This document shows, piece after piece, positions 27,098 through 39,162 of a stretch of DNA of 64,000 nt; position 1 is the first letter of the stretch; every line of letters begins with the position of its first letter. The DNA comes from Micromonospora tarapacensis (GTDB taxonomy: Bacteria > Actinomycetota > Actinomycetes > Mycobacteriales > Micromonosporaceae): contig NZ_JAHCDI010000003.1 of assembly GCF_019697375.1 (NCBI RefSeq), positions 124,001 through 188,000 on the forward strand, written 5' to 3'. The notes beneath the pieces were generated by a model. That model had not been told where the DNA came from, did not search any database, and saw only the letters and a list, made by a program, of their open reading frames with translations. The translations under genes were made by a program, and so were the position numbers.

Positions 27098-28058
27098 ATG
27101 AGCGCACCGCTGCGCACCCGCCTGGCCGCCCGTCGGCGGTCCGCGCCCGTGGCCTCGACCCGGGCCGCCACCCCTGCTGCGTTGACGATCGGCGTCATCG
27201 GCGCGGGTCGGGTCGGCGCCACCCTGGGCGCCGCGCTGACCGCCGCCGGCCATCGTGTGGTCGCCGCCACCGGGGCCTCCGGGGCGTCCCGGGCCCGGCT
27301 GGCGTTGCTGCTGCCCGCGGTCCCCGCCGGTCCGCCGCCGAGGTCGCCCGGGTCGCCGCCGACCTGCTGCTGATCGCGGTACCGGACGACGCGCTCGCCG
27401 GGGTGGTGGCCGGTCTGGCCGCCGATGGTGCGCTGCGCCCGGGCCAGGTGGTCGCGCACACCTCGGGGCGCACGGCCTGGCGGCGCTGGCCCCGGCCCGC
27501 GCAGCTGGCGCCCGCCCGCTGGCGTTGCACCCCGCGATGACCTTCACCGGTTCGCCCGACGATCTCGGCCGGCTGCCGGGCATCTCGTACGGGGTGACCG
27601 CGCCGACCGAGTTGCGCCCGTTGGCCGCCCGGCTGGTCGCCGACCTCGGCGGGGTGCCCGAGTGGATCACCGATGCCGACCGACCGCTCTACCATGCGGC
27701 GCTGGCACACGGCGCGAACCACCTGGTGACCCTGGTCAACGAGGCGGCCGATCGGCTGCGCGACGCCGGGGTGGGCCAGCCCGAGAGGGTCCTGGCCCCA
27801 CTGCTGCACGCCGCACTGGAGAATGCGCTGCGCCTGGGCGACGACGCGCTGACCGGCCCGGTCTCCCGAGGCGACGCGGGCACCGTGCAGCGGCACCTCG
27901 CCCAACTCGCCGCCACCGCACCCGAGTCGGTCGCCCCCTACCTGGCCCTGGCCCGGCGTACCGCCGACCGGGCCGTGGCCGCCGGCCGGCTGCGTCCGGT
28001 CGACGCGGAGTCGCTGCTCGGCGTCCTGGCCGGTCAGCAGGCCGGGGTGGCGGCGTGA
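27098..28058 (+). CDS. Rossmann-fold DUF2520 protein (ProC-like), with two frameshifts
   Basis: Homologue of the Rossmann/DUF2520 protein next to panC in actinobacteria (Rv3603c). It opens with the dinucleotide-binding motif [18 protein letters not shown]. The coding frame changes twice. After LLLPAVPAG (about 27330) the next frame reads [24 protein letters not shown]. After AHTSG (four-G run 27465-27468) another frame continues [25 protein letters not shown] to TGA 28056-28058. Each joint needs one extra base in a G run. Repaired length is about 320 residues. Its substrate is unknown. It resembles pyrroline-5-carboxylate and ketopantoate reductases in fold, and its place before panC suggests a link to pantothenate synthesis. 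Confidence 0.82.
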
Positions 28059-28096
28059 CGGCCGGCGGAACTCAGCTGTCGAGCGAGGTGGATCAC

Positions 28097-28945
28097 ATGA
28101 CGGAAGTGGTGCACACCCGTGCCGAACTGGCCCGGTGGCGGGCCGCCCGCACCGGGACGGTGGGGGTGGTGATGACGATGGGCGCGCTGCACGAGGGGCA
28201 CGAGGCGCTGCTGCGAGCCGCCCGTGAGCGGGCCGACCACGTGCTCGTGACGATCTTCGTGAACCCGTTGCAGTTCGGGCCGAACGAGGACTTCGACCGC
28301 TACCCGCGCACGCTGGAAGCGGATCTCGACGTGTGCCGGCGGGTCGGTGCCGACCTGGTCTTCGCCCCCTCGGTGGCGGACATGTACCCGGGCGGCGAGC
28401 CGGCGGTACGGGTCAACCCCGGGCCGCTCGGCGAGGATCTGGAGGGGCTGAGCCGCCCGGGCTTCTTCCACGGCGTGCTGACCGTGGTGCTGAAGCTGCT
28501 CCAGCTCACCCGAGCGGATCTGACCGTCTTCGGCGAGAAGGACTACCAGCAGTTGACCCTGGTCCGGCGGATGTGCCGGGACCTGGACGTCCCGGTCGAG
28601 GTGGTCGGCGTGGCCACCGTTCGGGAGCCGGACGGGCTGGCGCTGTCCAGCCGCAACCGTTACCTCTCCGGCGCCGAGCGGCGGGTGGCGCTGAGCCTGT
28701 CCCGGGCGTTGCGGGCGGGTGCCGAGGCCGCCGAGGCCGGCCGTGACGCCGCCGCGGTGCTGACCGCCGCGCACGTCGCCTTCGGGGTCGACGGGTCCGG
28801 GGTGCGGCTCGACTACCTGGTGCTCACCGATCCCGACCTGGAGCCGGGTCCGGTCCGCGGCCCGGCCCGGCTGCTCGTCGCCGCCTGGGTGGGCGGTACC
28901 CGATTGATCGACAATGCCCCGGTCCGGCTCGCCCCGGCCTCCTGA
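28097..28945 (+). CDS. panC: Pantothenate synthetase (PanC)
   Basis: PanC condenses pantoate with beta-alanine using ATP. The 282-residue protein has the HIGH-type motif [26 protein letters not shown], the pantoate-binding [12 protein letters not shown], and the loop GEKDYQQL followed by [16 protein letters not shown] 28097 has GAGGTGG upstream. A GTG at 28055 overlaps the preceding stop as GTGA and would add 14 residues, so coupling to the DUF2520 gene is possible. PanD, which makes beta-alanine, follows 31 bases later. Confidence 0.96.
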   Translation: MTEVVHTRAELARWRAARTGTVGVVMTMGALHEGHEALLRAARERADHVLVTIFVNPLQFGPNEDFDRYPRTLEADLDVCRRVGADLVFAPSVADMYPGGEPAVRVNPGPLGEDLEGLSRPGFFHGVLTVVLKLLQLTRADLTVFGEKDYQQLTLVRRMCRDLDVPVEVVGVATVREPDGLALSSRNRYLSGAERRVALSLSRALRAGAEAAEAGRDAAAVLTAAHVAFGVDGSGVRLDYLVLTDPDLEPGPVRGPARLLVAAWVGGTRLIDNAPVRLAPAS

Positions 28946-28976
28946 CCCCGGTCACGTTCGCGCGAAAGGCATCCTG

Positions 28977-29396
28977 ATGTACCGCACCATGCTGAAGTCC
29001 AAGATCCACCGGGCCACGGTGACCCAGGCGGACCTGCACTACGTCGGCTCGGTGACCGTCGACGAGGATCTGCTCGACGCGGCCGACCTGCTCCCCGGCG
29101 AGCAGGTGGCGATCGTCGACATCACCAATGGCGCCCGGCTGGAGACCTACGTCATTCCGGGCCGGCGGGGCAGCGGCGTGATCGGCATCAACGGCGCCGC
29201 CGCCCGCCTGGTCCAGCCGGGCGACCTGGTCATCCTGATCTCGTACGGGCAGATGGACGACGCCGAGGCTCGCGCGTACCGGCCCCGGGTGGTGCACGTC
29301 GACGCGGACAACAAGGTCGTCGACCTCGGCGCCGACCCGTCGACCGCGGCCCCCGGCACCGCCGGCACCCCCGTCGCCAACCCCTTGTCGGTGTAG
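28977..29396 (+). CDS. panD: Aspartate 1-decarboxylase (PanD)
   Basis: PanD makes beta-alanine from aspartate using a pyruvoyl group formed by self-cleavage. The Gly24-Ser25 cleavage site is present in [10 protein letters not shown], as are the preceding [12 protein letters not shown] and the [11 protein letters not shown] loop. At 139 residues it matches the actinobacterial form with a low-complexity tail ([12 protein letters not shown]). ATG 28977 was chosen because [11 protein letters not shown] is the family N-terminus. It lies in the panC transcript and supplies the second substrate of PanC. Confidence 0.97.
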   Translation: MYRTMLKSKIHRATVTQADLHYVGSVTVDEDLLDAADLLPGEQVAIVDITNGARLETYVIPGRRGSGVIGINGAAARLVQPGDLVILISYGQMDDAEARAYRPRVVHVDADNKVVDLGADPSTAAPGTAGTPVANPLSV

Positions 29397-29447
29397 GACG
29401 CCGTCGTCGCTGGCGAGGTGACCCGAGGGCGGTCCTCTCGGTCGCTC

Positions 29448-29507
29448 GTGACAGAACGCCCCCTGGCCGGCGGCCGTGACAGATGCGCCGCGATTCCGGT
29501 CTGTCAC
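29448..29507. promoter_or_regulatory. Three GTGACAGA elements upstream of a lipoprotein gene
   Basis: GTGACAGA occurs at 29448-29455 and 29476-29483 and in reverse as TCTGTCAC at 29500-29507, spaced about 28 and 24 bases. All lie 70-130 bases upstream of the next ATG. This arrangement could be a regulator binding cluster. No regulator is known and chance has not been excluded. Confidence 0.35.
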
Positions 29508-29576
29508 CGGAAGGTCATTTCTGGTTACCCTGAGGGTGCCGTCGGGGGACGGCCGCTGACTGGGGGAGGCGGCGTC

Positions 29577-30473
29577 ATGCAACGTGCGACGAGAACCCTG
29601 GTCGCGGCCCTCACCGTGGGAGCGCTGCTCGCGGCTTGCACCGGGTCCGGCGGGCTGGACGCTGACCTGGTCGACGACTGGCCGGCACTGCCGTCACCCG
29701 GCCCGTTCACCCCCGCCGCCGGGGTCTGCCACGAGGCCGACTTCGCCGACGTGGTGCCCCTCGGGGCGTACGCGCCGGTGGACTGCGCCGCCTCGCACCG
29801 GGTGGAGACGGTGCACGTCGGTGCCTTTGCCGGAGGGCAGGACGACCCACCGGCGACCGGTTCGCCCGAACTGCGTACCGCCTTCGCCCAGTGCGACGAC
29901 CGGGCCAGCGGCCACGTCGGCGACAACTGGCGGGCCGGGCGGCTCCGGTTGGCGGTCGCGGTGCCGTCCGAGCCGGGCTGGGTGGCCGGTTCCCGGTGGT
30001 ACCGCTGCGACCTGATGGAGGTCGACACGGTGGAGGCGGCGGCGACCGTGGTGCCGCGTACCGGCTCCCTGCGGGACGCGCTCCGGGCACCGTCGGCGCT
30101 GAGGCTGGGCTGCCAGCAGACGCGTACCGGCCGGGGTGGCGTGGTGCAGACCCTGGTGCCGGTGGAGTGCGCCGAGCGCCACGACGCCGAGTTCGCCGGG
30201 GTGTGGCCGGCACCGGATCGCCCGTACCCGACGCGGAACGCCGAATGGGCGCCGTTCTACGCCGGATGCCGCTCCGTCCTCGCCCGTTGGGCCGGCCTGC
30301 CCGACGATGGTGACCTGGTCTTCCGCAGCGACGTGGTGGTCCGCCCACCCGGCGCCGGTCGGTGGCGGGTCGGCGACCGGGGTGTGCGCTGCTACCTGTG
30401 GCTCAGCGATCGCAGCGTGACCGGGTCGCTCAGCGGCGCCGGGCCGGCCGGGCTGCCGGTCCGGACGAAGTAG
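29577..30473 (+). CDS. Secreted lipoprotein with duplicated Septum_form-like domains
   Basis: A 298-residue lipoprotein with lipobox LLAAC at about residues 19-23. The mature part contains two copies of a domain with paired cysteines and the pattern VPxxCxxxHxxE/AxV: VPLGAYAPVDCAASHRVETVHVG and LVPVECAERHDAEFAGVW. This resembles the actinobacterial Septum_form family, whose members are linked to cell division or envelope but poorly understood. ATG 29577 follows GGGGGAGGC. It separates panD from nadB and breaks an otherwise cofactor-only run. Confidence 0.75.
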   Translation: MQRATRTLVAALTVGALLAACTGSGGLDADLVDDWPALPSPGPFTPAAGVCHEADFADVVPLGAYAPVDCAASHRVETVHVGAFAGGQDDPPATGSPELRTAFAQCDDRASGHVGDNWRAGRLRLAVAVPSEPGWVAGSRWYRCDLMEVDTVEAAATVVPRTGSLRDALRAPSALRLGCQQTRTGRGGVVQTLVPVECAERHDAEFAGVWPAPDRPYPTRNAEWAPFYAGCRSVLARWAGLPDDGDLVFRSDVVVRPPGAGRWRVGDRGVRCYLWLSDRSVTGSLSGAGPAGLPVRTK

Positions 30474-30535
30474 CCGGAACCACTCGTCCCGCCCCCGCCG
30501 CCCGAGCCGAGAGACATTCGGGTTGACTGTGAGGC

Positions 30536-32230
30536 ATGGACCTACCGACCGTCGGCCTGCCGGCACTGCCGAGGTTGCTGGCCGCACCGGCGCCCGGCTG
30601 GGTGGAGACCACCGACGTGATCGTGGTCGGCTCCGGGGTGGCCGGGCTGACGGCGGCGCTGCACCTGCGCGAGGCGGGCCTGCACGTCACCGTGGTCACC
30701 AAGGTCAACATCGACGACGGTTCGACCAGATGGGCGCAGGGCGGCATCGCCGCGGTGCTCGACCCGGCCGACAATCCGGCCAGGCACGCCTCCGACACCG
30801 AGATCGCCGGCGTGGGCCTGTGTGACCCGGCGGCGGTGCGCGTGCTGGTCGAGGAGGGGCCGACCCGGTTGCGGGAGCTGATCCGTCTCGGTGCCGAGTT
30901 CGACCGCAACGCCGACGGCTCGCTGATGCTCACCCGGGAGGGCGGTCACCGGGCCGATCGCATCGTGCACGCCGGTGGCGACGCTACCGGTGCGGAGGTG
31001 CAGCGGGCCCTGCACGCCGCGGTACGCCGTGACCCGTGGATCCGGCTCGTCGAGCACGCGCTGGTGCTGGACCTGCTGCGTGCCCCCGGTGACGGTCCGG
31101 ACGGGCTCGGCCCCGCGTGCGGGATCACCCTGCACGTCCTCGGCGAGGGCAGCGAGGACGGCGTCGGCGCCCTGCTGGCTCGGGCGGTCGTCCTGGCCAC
31201 CGGCGGGATGGGCCAGGTCTTCGCGGCGACCACCAACCCGGCCGTCTCGACCGGCGACGGGGTCGCCCTGGCCATGCGGGCCGGGGCGGCGGTCACCGAC
31301 GTGGAGTTCGTGCAGTTCCACCCGACCGCACTGATCGTGCCGGAGCACTCCCGGGTGCCCGGCGCCGGCCACGCGCAACAGCCGCTGGTATCCGAGGCGC
31401 TGCGGGGCGAGGGCGCGCACCTGGTGGACGGCGACGGCAAGCGCTTCATGCTCGGCCAGCACGAGTTGGCCGAGTTGGCGCCGCGCGACGTGGTGGCCAA
31501 GGGCATCCACCGGGTGCTGCTGGCCACCGGCGACGACCACGTCTACCTCGACGCCCGTCACCTTGGTGGTGACTTCCTGGCCCGGCGCTTCCCCACCATC
31601 GTCGCCTCGTGCCTGGCCATCGGTGTCGACCCGGGCAGCGAGCTGATCCCGGTGGCGCCGGCCGCGCACTACGCCTCCGGCGGGGTCCGCACCGACCTGC
31701 ACGGCCGGACCTCCATCCCCGGCCTCTACGCCTGTGGTGAGGTCGCCTGCACGGGCGTCCACGGCGCCAACCGGCTGGCCAGCAACTCGCTGCTGGAAGG
31801 TTTGGTCTTCTCCCGACGGATCGCCGCCCACGTCGCGGCCGGGCTGCCGGAGCAGGCCAACCCGGCCGACACCGGTGCCTGGCGCGGTGGCGGTGGTTGG
31901 GTGGTGCCCGCCGCGGTGACACCGCAGTTGCAGCGGGCGATGACCCGCGGTGCCGGCGTGCTCCGCTCCGCCGCGACGCTCACCGGGACCGCCACCGGCC
32001 TGGTCGAACTGGGTGCCGGTCGCGGCATCCCACGCACCGCCGACTGGGAGGCGACGAACCTGGTCACGGTGGCCGCCGCGCTGGTGGCCGCCGCGTACGC
32101 CCGCCGGGAAACCCGGGGTTGCCACTGGCGGGAGGACTTCGGATCGGCCGACGAGCGGTGGCACGGCCACCTGGTCGGTGCCATCGGGGCGCAGGGCCGG
32201 TTGACCACCCGCTGGGAGGAGATTCCGTGA
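30536..32230 (+). CDS. nadB: L-aspartate oxidase (NadB)
   Basis: NadB oxidises L-aspartate to iminoaspartate in NAD synthesis. The 564-residue FAD protein shows the nucleotide motif IVVGSGVAGLTAAL, the TRWAQGGIAA loop, TREGGHRADRIVHA, the active-site FVQFHPTAL, and ACGEVACTGVHGANRLASNSL. The extended N-terminus (about 22 residues) is longer than in E. coli. Its stop overlaps nadC as GTGA. No nadA (quinolinate synthase) lies in the window, so it must be encoded elsewhere. Confidence 0.96.
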   Translation: MDLPTVGLPALPRLLAAPAPGWVETTDVIVVGSGVAGLTAALHLREAGLHVTVVTKVNIDDGSTRWAQGGIAAVLDPADNPARHASDTEIAGVGLCDPAAVRVLVEEGPTRLRELIRLGAEFDRNADGSLMLTREGGHRADRIVHAGGDATGAEVQRALHAAVRRDPWIRLVEHALVLDLLRAPGDGPDGLGPACGITLHVLGEGSEDGVGALLARAVVLATGGMGQVFAATTNPAVSTGDGVALAMRAGAAVTDVEFVQFHPTALIVPEHSRVPGAGHAQQPLVSEALRGEGAHLVDGDGKRFMLGQHELAELAPRDVVAKGIHRVLLATGDDHVYLDARHLGGDFLARRFPTIVASCLAIGVDPGSELIPVAPAAHYASGGVRTDLHGRTSIPGLYACGEVACTGVHGANRLASNSLLEGLVFSRRIAAHVAAGLPEQANPADTGAWRGGGGWVVPAAVTPQLQRAMTRGAGVLRSAATLTGTATGLVELGAGRGIPRTADWEATNLVTVAAALVAAAYARRETRGCHWREDFGSADERWHGHLVGAIGAQGRLTTRWEEIP

Positions 32231-33120
32231 CGGCTGCGGATCGGATGCTGCGTGCGGCCGGGCTGGACCCGGACCAGGTGCGCCGGATCATCGAGAACGC
32301 CCTGGTCGAGGACCTCGGCCCGGACCGGCTCGACGTCACCAGTGTCGCCACCATCCCGACGGCGCAGACCGACACCGCTGACCTGGTGGCCCGGGCCGAC
32401 GGCGTGGTGGCCGGGCTGGCGGTGGCCGCCGCCGCGTTCGAGCTGACCGCCGAGGTGACCGGGATGGACCGTACCGTCGAGGTGTCACTGGTGGCCCACG
32501 ACGGCGAACGGGTGGCTCGCGGCGACGTGCTGGCCACGGTGACCGGCCCCACCCGGGTGCTGCTCACCGCCGAGCGGACCGCCCTCAACCTGCTCTGCCG
32601 GATGTCCGGGGTGGCCACCCACACCCGGGCCTGGGCGGACGCGCTGGCCGGCACCAAGGCGATGGTCCTCGACACCCGCAAGACCACTCCGGGCCTGCGC
32701 GCCCTGGAGAAGTACGCGGTCCGCGCCGGCGGTGGCACCAACAAGCGGATGGGCCTGCACGACGTCGCCATGGTCAAGGACAACCACAAGGTCGCCGCGG
32801 GCGGGATCACGGCCGCCTACCGGCGGGTCCGGGAGGCGTTCCCGGACGTGCCGGTGCAGGTGGAGGTGGACACGCTCGCCGAGGCGGTGGAGGCGGTCGA
32901 GGCCGGGGCGAACTTCCTCCTGCTGGACAACATGTCTCCGGCGGTGCTCGCCGCCGTGGTGGCGGCCGTGGCTGACCGGGCAGAGCTGGAGGCGACCGGC
33001 GGGCTGAGGCTCGCCGACGCCGCCGCGGTGGGGGCGACCGGCGTGGACTTCCTCTCCGTCGGCGCGCTCACCCACTCGTCGCCGATCCTGGACATCGCCC
33101 TGGACCTGCGGCTTGAGTAG
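32227..33120 (+). CDS. nadC: Nicotinate-nucleotide diphosphorylase, carboxylating (NadC)
   Basis: NadC converts quinolinate and phosphoribosyl diphosphate to nicotinate mononucleotide. The 297-residue protein contains ENALVEDLGPDRLDVTS, LNLLCRMSGVATHT, LDTRKTTPGLRALEKYAV, GGGTNKRMGLHDVAMVKDNH and QVEVDTLAEA, all diagnostic. GTG 32227 overlaps the nadB stop and has GGGAGGAG upstream. It leads directly into coaX with a 19-base gap. Confidence 0.97.
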   Translation: MTAADRMLRAAGLDPDQVRRIIENALVEDLGPDRLDVTSVATIPTAQTDTADLVARADGVVAGLAVAAAAFELTAEVTGMDRTVEVSLVAHDGERVARGDVLATVTGPTRVLLTAERTALNLLCRMSGVATHTRAWADALAGTKAMVLDTRKTTPGLRALEKYAVRAGGGTNKRMGLHDVAMVKDNHKVAAGGITAAYRRVREAFPDVPVQVEVDTLAEAVEAVEAGANFLLLDNMSPAVLAAVVAAVADRAELEATGGLRLADAAAVGATGVDFLSVGALTHSSPILDIALDLRLE

Positions 33121-33139
33121 GCCCGTCTAGGCTGCGTGC

Positions 33140-33898
33140 GTGCTGCTCTGCATCGACATCGGGAACACCAACACCGTGCTGGCGACCTTCGACGGCGACA
33201 AGCTGGTGCACTCCTGGCGGATCAAGACCGACGCCCGCTCGACCGCCGACGAACTGGGTCTGATGTTCCGCGGACTGCTTGCCGGTGACGCCGTCGAGAT
33301 CACCGGTGTGGCCGCCTGCTCGACCGTCCCGGCCGCGCTGCGATCGCTGCGCACCATGCTGACCCGCTACTACGGCGAACTGCCGAGCGTGATCGTCGAG
33401 CCCGGCGTCCGCACCGGGGTGCAGCTGGCCATCGACAACCCGAAGGAGGTCGGTGCCGACCGGGTGGTCAACACGCTGGCCGCGTACACCCTCTACGGCG
33501 GACCGTCGATCGTGGTCGACTTCGGCACCACCACCAACTTCGACGTGATCAGTGGCCGGGGCGAGTTCCTCGGCGGCGCGTTCGCACCGGGCATCGAGAT
33601 CTCCTTCGACGCGCTCGCCGCCCGGGCCGCTCAGCTGCGCAAGGTCGAGGCGACCAAGCCCCGGTCGGTGATCGGCAAGAACACCGTCGAGTGCCTCCAG
33701 GCGGGCTTGTACTTCGGCTTCGCGGGACAGGTGGACCGGATCGTCGAGCGGATGGCAGCCGAACTGGGTGAGCTGAGGGCGGTCATCGCCACCGGCGGGC
33801 TGGCCCCGCTGGTGCTCAACGAGTGCCGGACGATCACACACCATGAGCCGATGATCACGCTGATCGGGCTGCGCATGGTGTACGAGCGGAATGTCTGA
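33140..33898 (+). CDS. coaX: Type III pantothenate kinase (CoaX)
   Basis: CoaX phosphorylates pantothenate, the first step to coenzyme A, and completes the panC-panD route in this locus. The 252-residue protein has the ASKHA phosphate motifs CIDIGNTNTVLATF at the start, VGADRVVNTLAAY, and IVVDFGTTTNFDVI, as in type III kinases. It starts with GTG 33140. The order panD, (lipoprotein, nadB, nadC), coaX, lysS mirrors Rv3601c-Rv3598c with an insertion. Confidence 0.96.
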   Translation: MLLCIDIGNTNTVLATFDGDKLVHSWRIKTDARSTADELGLMFRGLLAGDAVEITGVAACSTVPAALRSLRTMLTRYYGELPSVIVEPGVRTGVQLAIDNPKEVGADRVVNTLAAYTLYGGPSIVVDFGTTTNFDVISGRGEFLGGAFAPGIEISFDALAARAAQLRKVEATKPRSVIGKNTVECLQAGLYFGFAGQVDRIVERMAAELGELRAVIATGGLAPLVLNECRTITHHEPMITLIGLRMVYERNV

Positions 33899-34084
33899 TC
33901 TTGTTCCTGGCTCTTTGCGGTGGGGTTTGGTCGACCAGGTCCGGTTTCGGCGGCGGCCACGCCGAACGAGAGGGCGGCAGTGGGGTCGGTCATGACCGGC
34001 GGGCTATCCAGTAACGGTCGGCGAGGCGCTTGAGTACGCTCGGGGCTTGACCCCGCCCGAATTCTCCCGCCGAGGAAGCGTGCC
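33899..34084. other. Intergenic region before lysS, no feature recognised
   Basis: This 186-base gap carries no reading frame with coding bias, no T-box-like leader and no clear terminator. GAGGAAG just before the GTG at 34085 is the ribosome-binding site of lysS. Confidence 0.4.
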
Positions 34085-35593
34085 GTGACCCAGCAGAGCC
34101 CCGTGCCAGTCGACCCCGCCGACGACCTTCCCGAGCAGATGAAGGTCCGCCGGGAGAAGCGGGACCGGATGCTCGCCGACGGCGTCGAGCCGTACCCGAT
34201 CAGCTACCCGCGTACCGCCACGTTGGCCGAGGTGCGGCAGCGCTACGCGGACCTGCCCACCGACACCGCCACCGGCGACCAGGTCTCGGTCACCGGTCGG
34301 GTGATCTTCGTACGGAACACCGGCAAGCTCTGCTTCGCCACCCTGCGCGACGGCGACGGCACCGAGCTGCAGGCCATGCTGTCGCTGGATCGGGTCGGCG
34401 CGGTGCGGCTGGAGGACTGGAAGCGCCTGGTCGACCTCGGCGACCAGGTGGGAGTCACCGGCGAGGTGATCACCAGCCGCCGGGGCGAGCTGTCGGTGCT
34501 GGCCGAGCAGTGGGCGGTCACCGCGAAGGCGCTGCGCCCGCTGCCGGTGGCCCACAAGCCGCTCAGCGAGGAGGCCCGGGTCCGGCAGCGCTACGTCGAC
34601 CTGATCGTCCGTCCGCAGGCGCGTCAGATGGTACGTACCCGGGCCGCAGCCGTACGCAGTCTGCGTGATTCGTTGCACGGACAGGCCTTCATCGAGGTCG
34701 AGACCCCGATGTTGCAGTTGCTGCCCGGGGGTGCGGCGGCCCGACCTTTCGTGACCCACAGCAATGCACTCGACACCGATCTGTATCTCCGAATCGCGCC
34801 GGAACTGTTTCTCAAGCGCGCCGTGGTCGGCGGTGTCGAGCGGGTCTTCGAGATCAACCGCAACTTCCGTAATGAGGGCATCGACTCTTCGCACTCGCCG
34901 GAGTTCGCGATGCTGGAGGTGTACCAGGCGTACGGCGACTACAACACCATGGCCGAGCTGACCCGCAATCTTGTCCAGCAGGCGGCGGTCGCGGTGAGCG
35001 GGTCGACGGTGGTCAGCCATGCGAGCGGGCGAGAGTTCGACCTCGGTGGCGAGTGGCGTTCCGTCAGCCTGTTCGGCGTGCTTTCCGAGGCGCTCGGCGA
35101 GGAGGTCACGGTCCGCACCGAGCGAGCCCGTCTGGTCGAGTACGCGGACAAGGTCGGCCTGGGTGTCGACCCCAAGTGGGGGCCGGGCAAGCTGGCCGAG
35201 GAACTCTTCGAGGAACTGGTGGTACCCGGCCTGGAGGCGCCCACCTTCGTTCGGGACTATCCGGAGGAGACCAGCCCGCTCACCCGCGGTCACCGCAGCG
35301 AGCCGGGCCTGGCCGAGAAGTGGGACCTGTACGTGCTCGGGTTCGAGCTGGCCACCGCCTACTCGGAGCTGGTCGACCCGGTGGTGCAGCGGGAGCGGCT
35401 GGTCGCCCAGGCGCAACTGGCTGCCCGGGGTGACGACGAGGCGATGCGACTGGACGAGGACTTTCTCCGGGCGATGGAGTACGGAATGCCCCCGGCCGGC
35501 GGCATGGGAATGGGAATCGACCGGCTCCTCATGGCGCTGACCGGCCTGGGAATTCGGGAAACCATCCTCTTCCCGTTGGTCCGCCCCGAGTAG
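34085..35593 (+). CDS. lysS: Lysyl-tRNA synthetase, class II (LysS)
   Basis: Charges tRNA-Lys. The 502-residue enzyme has an OB-fold anticodon-binding domain (about residues 60-160) and a class II catalytic core. Motif 2 is [20 protein letters not shown] and motif 3 is [36 protein letters not shown] is the usual approach to the active site. GTG 34085 starts [25 protein letters not shown], matching the family. It lies between coaX and lsr2 as in M. tuberculosis. Confidence 0.97.
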   Translation: MTQQSPVPVDPADDLPEQMKVRREKRDRMLADGVEPYPISYPRTATLAEVRQRYADLPTDTATGDQVSVTGRVIFVRNTGKLCFATLRDGDGTELQAMLSLDRVGAVRLEDWKRLVDLGDQVGVTGEVITSRRGELSVLAEQWAVTAKALRPLPVAHKPLSEEARVRQRYVDLIVRPQARQMVRTRAAAVRSLRDSLHGQAFIEVETPMLQLLPGGAAARPFVTHSNALDTDLYLRIAPELFLKRAVVGGVERVFEINRNFRNEGIDSSHSPEFAMLEVYQAYGDYNTMAELTRNLVQQAAVAVSGSTVVSHASGREFDLGGEWRSVSLFGVLSEALGEEVTVRTERARLVEYADKVGLGVDPKWGPGKLAEELFEELVVPGLEAPTFVRDYPEETSPLTRGHRSEPGLAEKWDLYVLGFELATAYSELVDPVVQRERLVAQAQLAARGDDEAMRLDEDFLRAMEYGMPPAGGMGMGIDRLLMALTGLGIRETILFPLVRPE

Positions 35594-35629
35594 TCCTACG
35601 AGAATCTACCGGGTCGTTACCGCATCCTA

Positions 35630-35660
35630 TTGACGCGGCAAGCATCTCACGGGTTATTGT
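35630..35660 (+). promoter_or_regulatory. Candidate sigma-70-type promoter of lsr2
   Basis: TTGACG at 35630-35635 and TATTGT at 35655-35660 are separated by 19 bases, just upstream of lsr2. The short region is unusually A/T-rich for this genome. The spacer is slightly long, so this is a candidate only. Lsr2 homologues bind A/T-rich DNA and could act back on it. Confidence 0.45.
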
Positions 35661-35707
35661 GCTCTTGCAGTTGACCGGAGCAGCCCTGCTCGAAAGGAAT
35701 GTGGGAC

Positions 35708-36058
35708 GTGGCCAAGCAGATCATTCACAAGCTGGTCGATGACCTGGACGGCGGGGACGCGGACGAGACCGTCAAGTTCGCGCTCGACGGCGTTCAGTAC
35801 GAGATCGACCTGTCGGGTCCGAACGCGGAGAAATTGCGTGAGGCATTCGCCCCGTACATCGCCAGCGGCACCAAGGTCGGTCGCGGCGGTGTGGTCGTCG
35901 GCGGGCGTGCCGCCCGCGGCCGGGGTGGCGCCACGGCCGATCGTGAGCAGAACAAGGCCATCCGGGCCTGGGCCCGCAAGGCCGGCAGGGACATCTCCGA
36001 CCGGGGCCGGATCCCGCAGGAGATCGTCGACGAGTACCACTCGAAGGCCGGTCACTGA
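35708..36058 (+). CDS. lsr2: Nucleoid-associated protein Lsr2
   Basis: Lsr2 bridges DNA and silences A/T-rich, often horizontally acquired genes. The 116-residue protein has the N-terminal dimerisation domain (AKQIIHKLVDDLDGG, then VKFALDGVQYEIDLS) and the C-terminal DNA-binding domain (IRAWARKAGRDISDRGRIPQEIVDEY) with the AT-hook-like RGR. GTG 35708 is preferred over ATG 35699 because AAAGGAA is correctly spaced for the former and directly abuts the latter. A terminator follows, so it is transcribed alone or with lysS. Confidence 0.97.
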   Translation: MAKQIIHKLVDDLDGGDADETVKFALDGVQYEIDLSGPNAEKLREAFAPYIASGTKVGRGGVVVGGRAARGRGGATADREQNKAIRAWARKAGRDISDRGRIPQEIVDEYHSKAGH

Positions 36059-36080
36059 GACCAGGCCCACGGTCGCCCAT

Positions 36081-36116
36081 GGCGCCGGCCCGGGAGCAGT
36101 TCTCCGGGCCGGCGCC
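36081..36116 (+). terminator. Rho-independent-type hairpin after lsr2
   Basis: GGCGCCGGCCCGG (36081-36093) pairs perfectly with CCGGGCCGGCGCC (36104-36116) across a 10-base loop. The 13-bp stem begins 22 bases after the lsr2 stop. There is no U-tract. Confidence 0.75.
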
Positions 36117-36578
36117 ACCGTCTTCGGGTCGGTCCGGTGCCGGAGCCCATCGCCGGGCGCCGTCGCCCGGCCTCCGGTGCGGCTCGACCGCGGGCTTGGC
36201 CACCGGGACTGATTTCGGTCGGCGGGGCGTTGTCCACAGCCGGTGGACTCGTTGTCCACAGCCTGTGGAGGGCGCCCGAGGGGGTGCCTTCGACATGCCG
36301 GGACGCCTCCGTGCGGCGCTCCCGGCGCTCCCCGGCTACCGGCCGAATTTCGCTCTGCGCGTACAGATGCCATGCCCGGAACACCCGCTGAGCGTGGATG
36401 GTTGGGCAAAACGACGCGTACCGGACCGACGAGGTAGACACACGAGGTCAGCCGAGTCGGTTCGCGGCGATAGAGTGAAGAGGCGCGGACGCCCGTCCCG
36501 GGCGCTTGCGTATCCGGCCCCGCCGAGGATCTTGACCACCAAGATCGAGTGCGCACGGCACGTGAGGAGCACGAGGGC
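36117..36578. promoter_or_regulatory. Regulatory region upstream of clpC
   Basis: About 460 bases without a convincing gene. It holds two DnaA boxes (annotated separately). An imperfect palindrome GTTCGCGGCGA near 36460-36470 is roughly similar to the GTTCGC-type sites of ClgR, which controls clp genes in actinobacteria. That resemblance is weak. GTGAGGAGC and GAGGGC precede the clpC ATG. Confidence 0.4.
36230..36260 (+). promoter_or_regulatory. Pair of perfect actinobacterial DnaA boxes
   Basis: TTGTCCACA, the preferred DnaA box of Streptomyces and relatives, occurs at 36230-36238 and 36252-36260, same strand, 22 bases apart (about two helical turns). The second merges into a palindrome TCCACAG-C-CTGTGGA that adds a partial box in reverse. 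Two exact copies so close together are unlikely by chance. They could titrate or bind DnaA or control clpC. Confidence 0.65.
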
Positions 36579-39113
<2,535 letters not shown>

Positions 39114-39128
39114 GTCTCCAGCCGACAG

Positions 39129-39162
39129 CGGCGGTCCGGTGGCATCTGCCACCGGACCGCCG
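39129..39162 (+). terminator. Strong terminator hairpin after clpC
   Basis: CGGCGGTCCGGTGGCA (39129-39144) pairs perfectly with its complement at 39147-39162, leaving a two-base TC centre. The 16-bp stem lies 15 bases after the clpC stop. Confidence 0.82.

Noticed and set aside
33899-34084. T-box leader before lysS
   Set aside because: No specifier stem or T-box consensus; class II LysRS genes in this group are not T-box regulated.
36117-36578. RNase P RNA or other large housekeeping RNA in the lsr2-clpC gap
   Set aside because: No conserved RNase P blocks and too few long-range pairings. Only DnaA boxes and a weak palindrome are supported.
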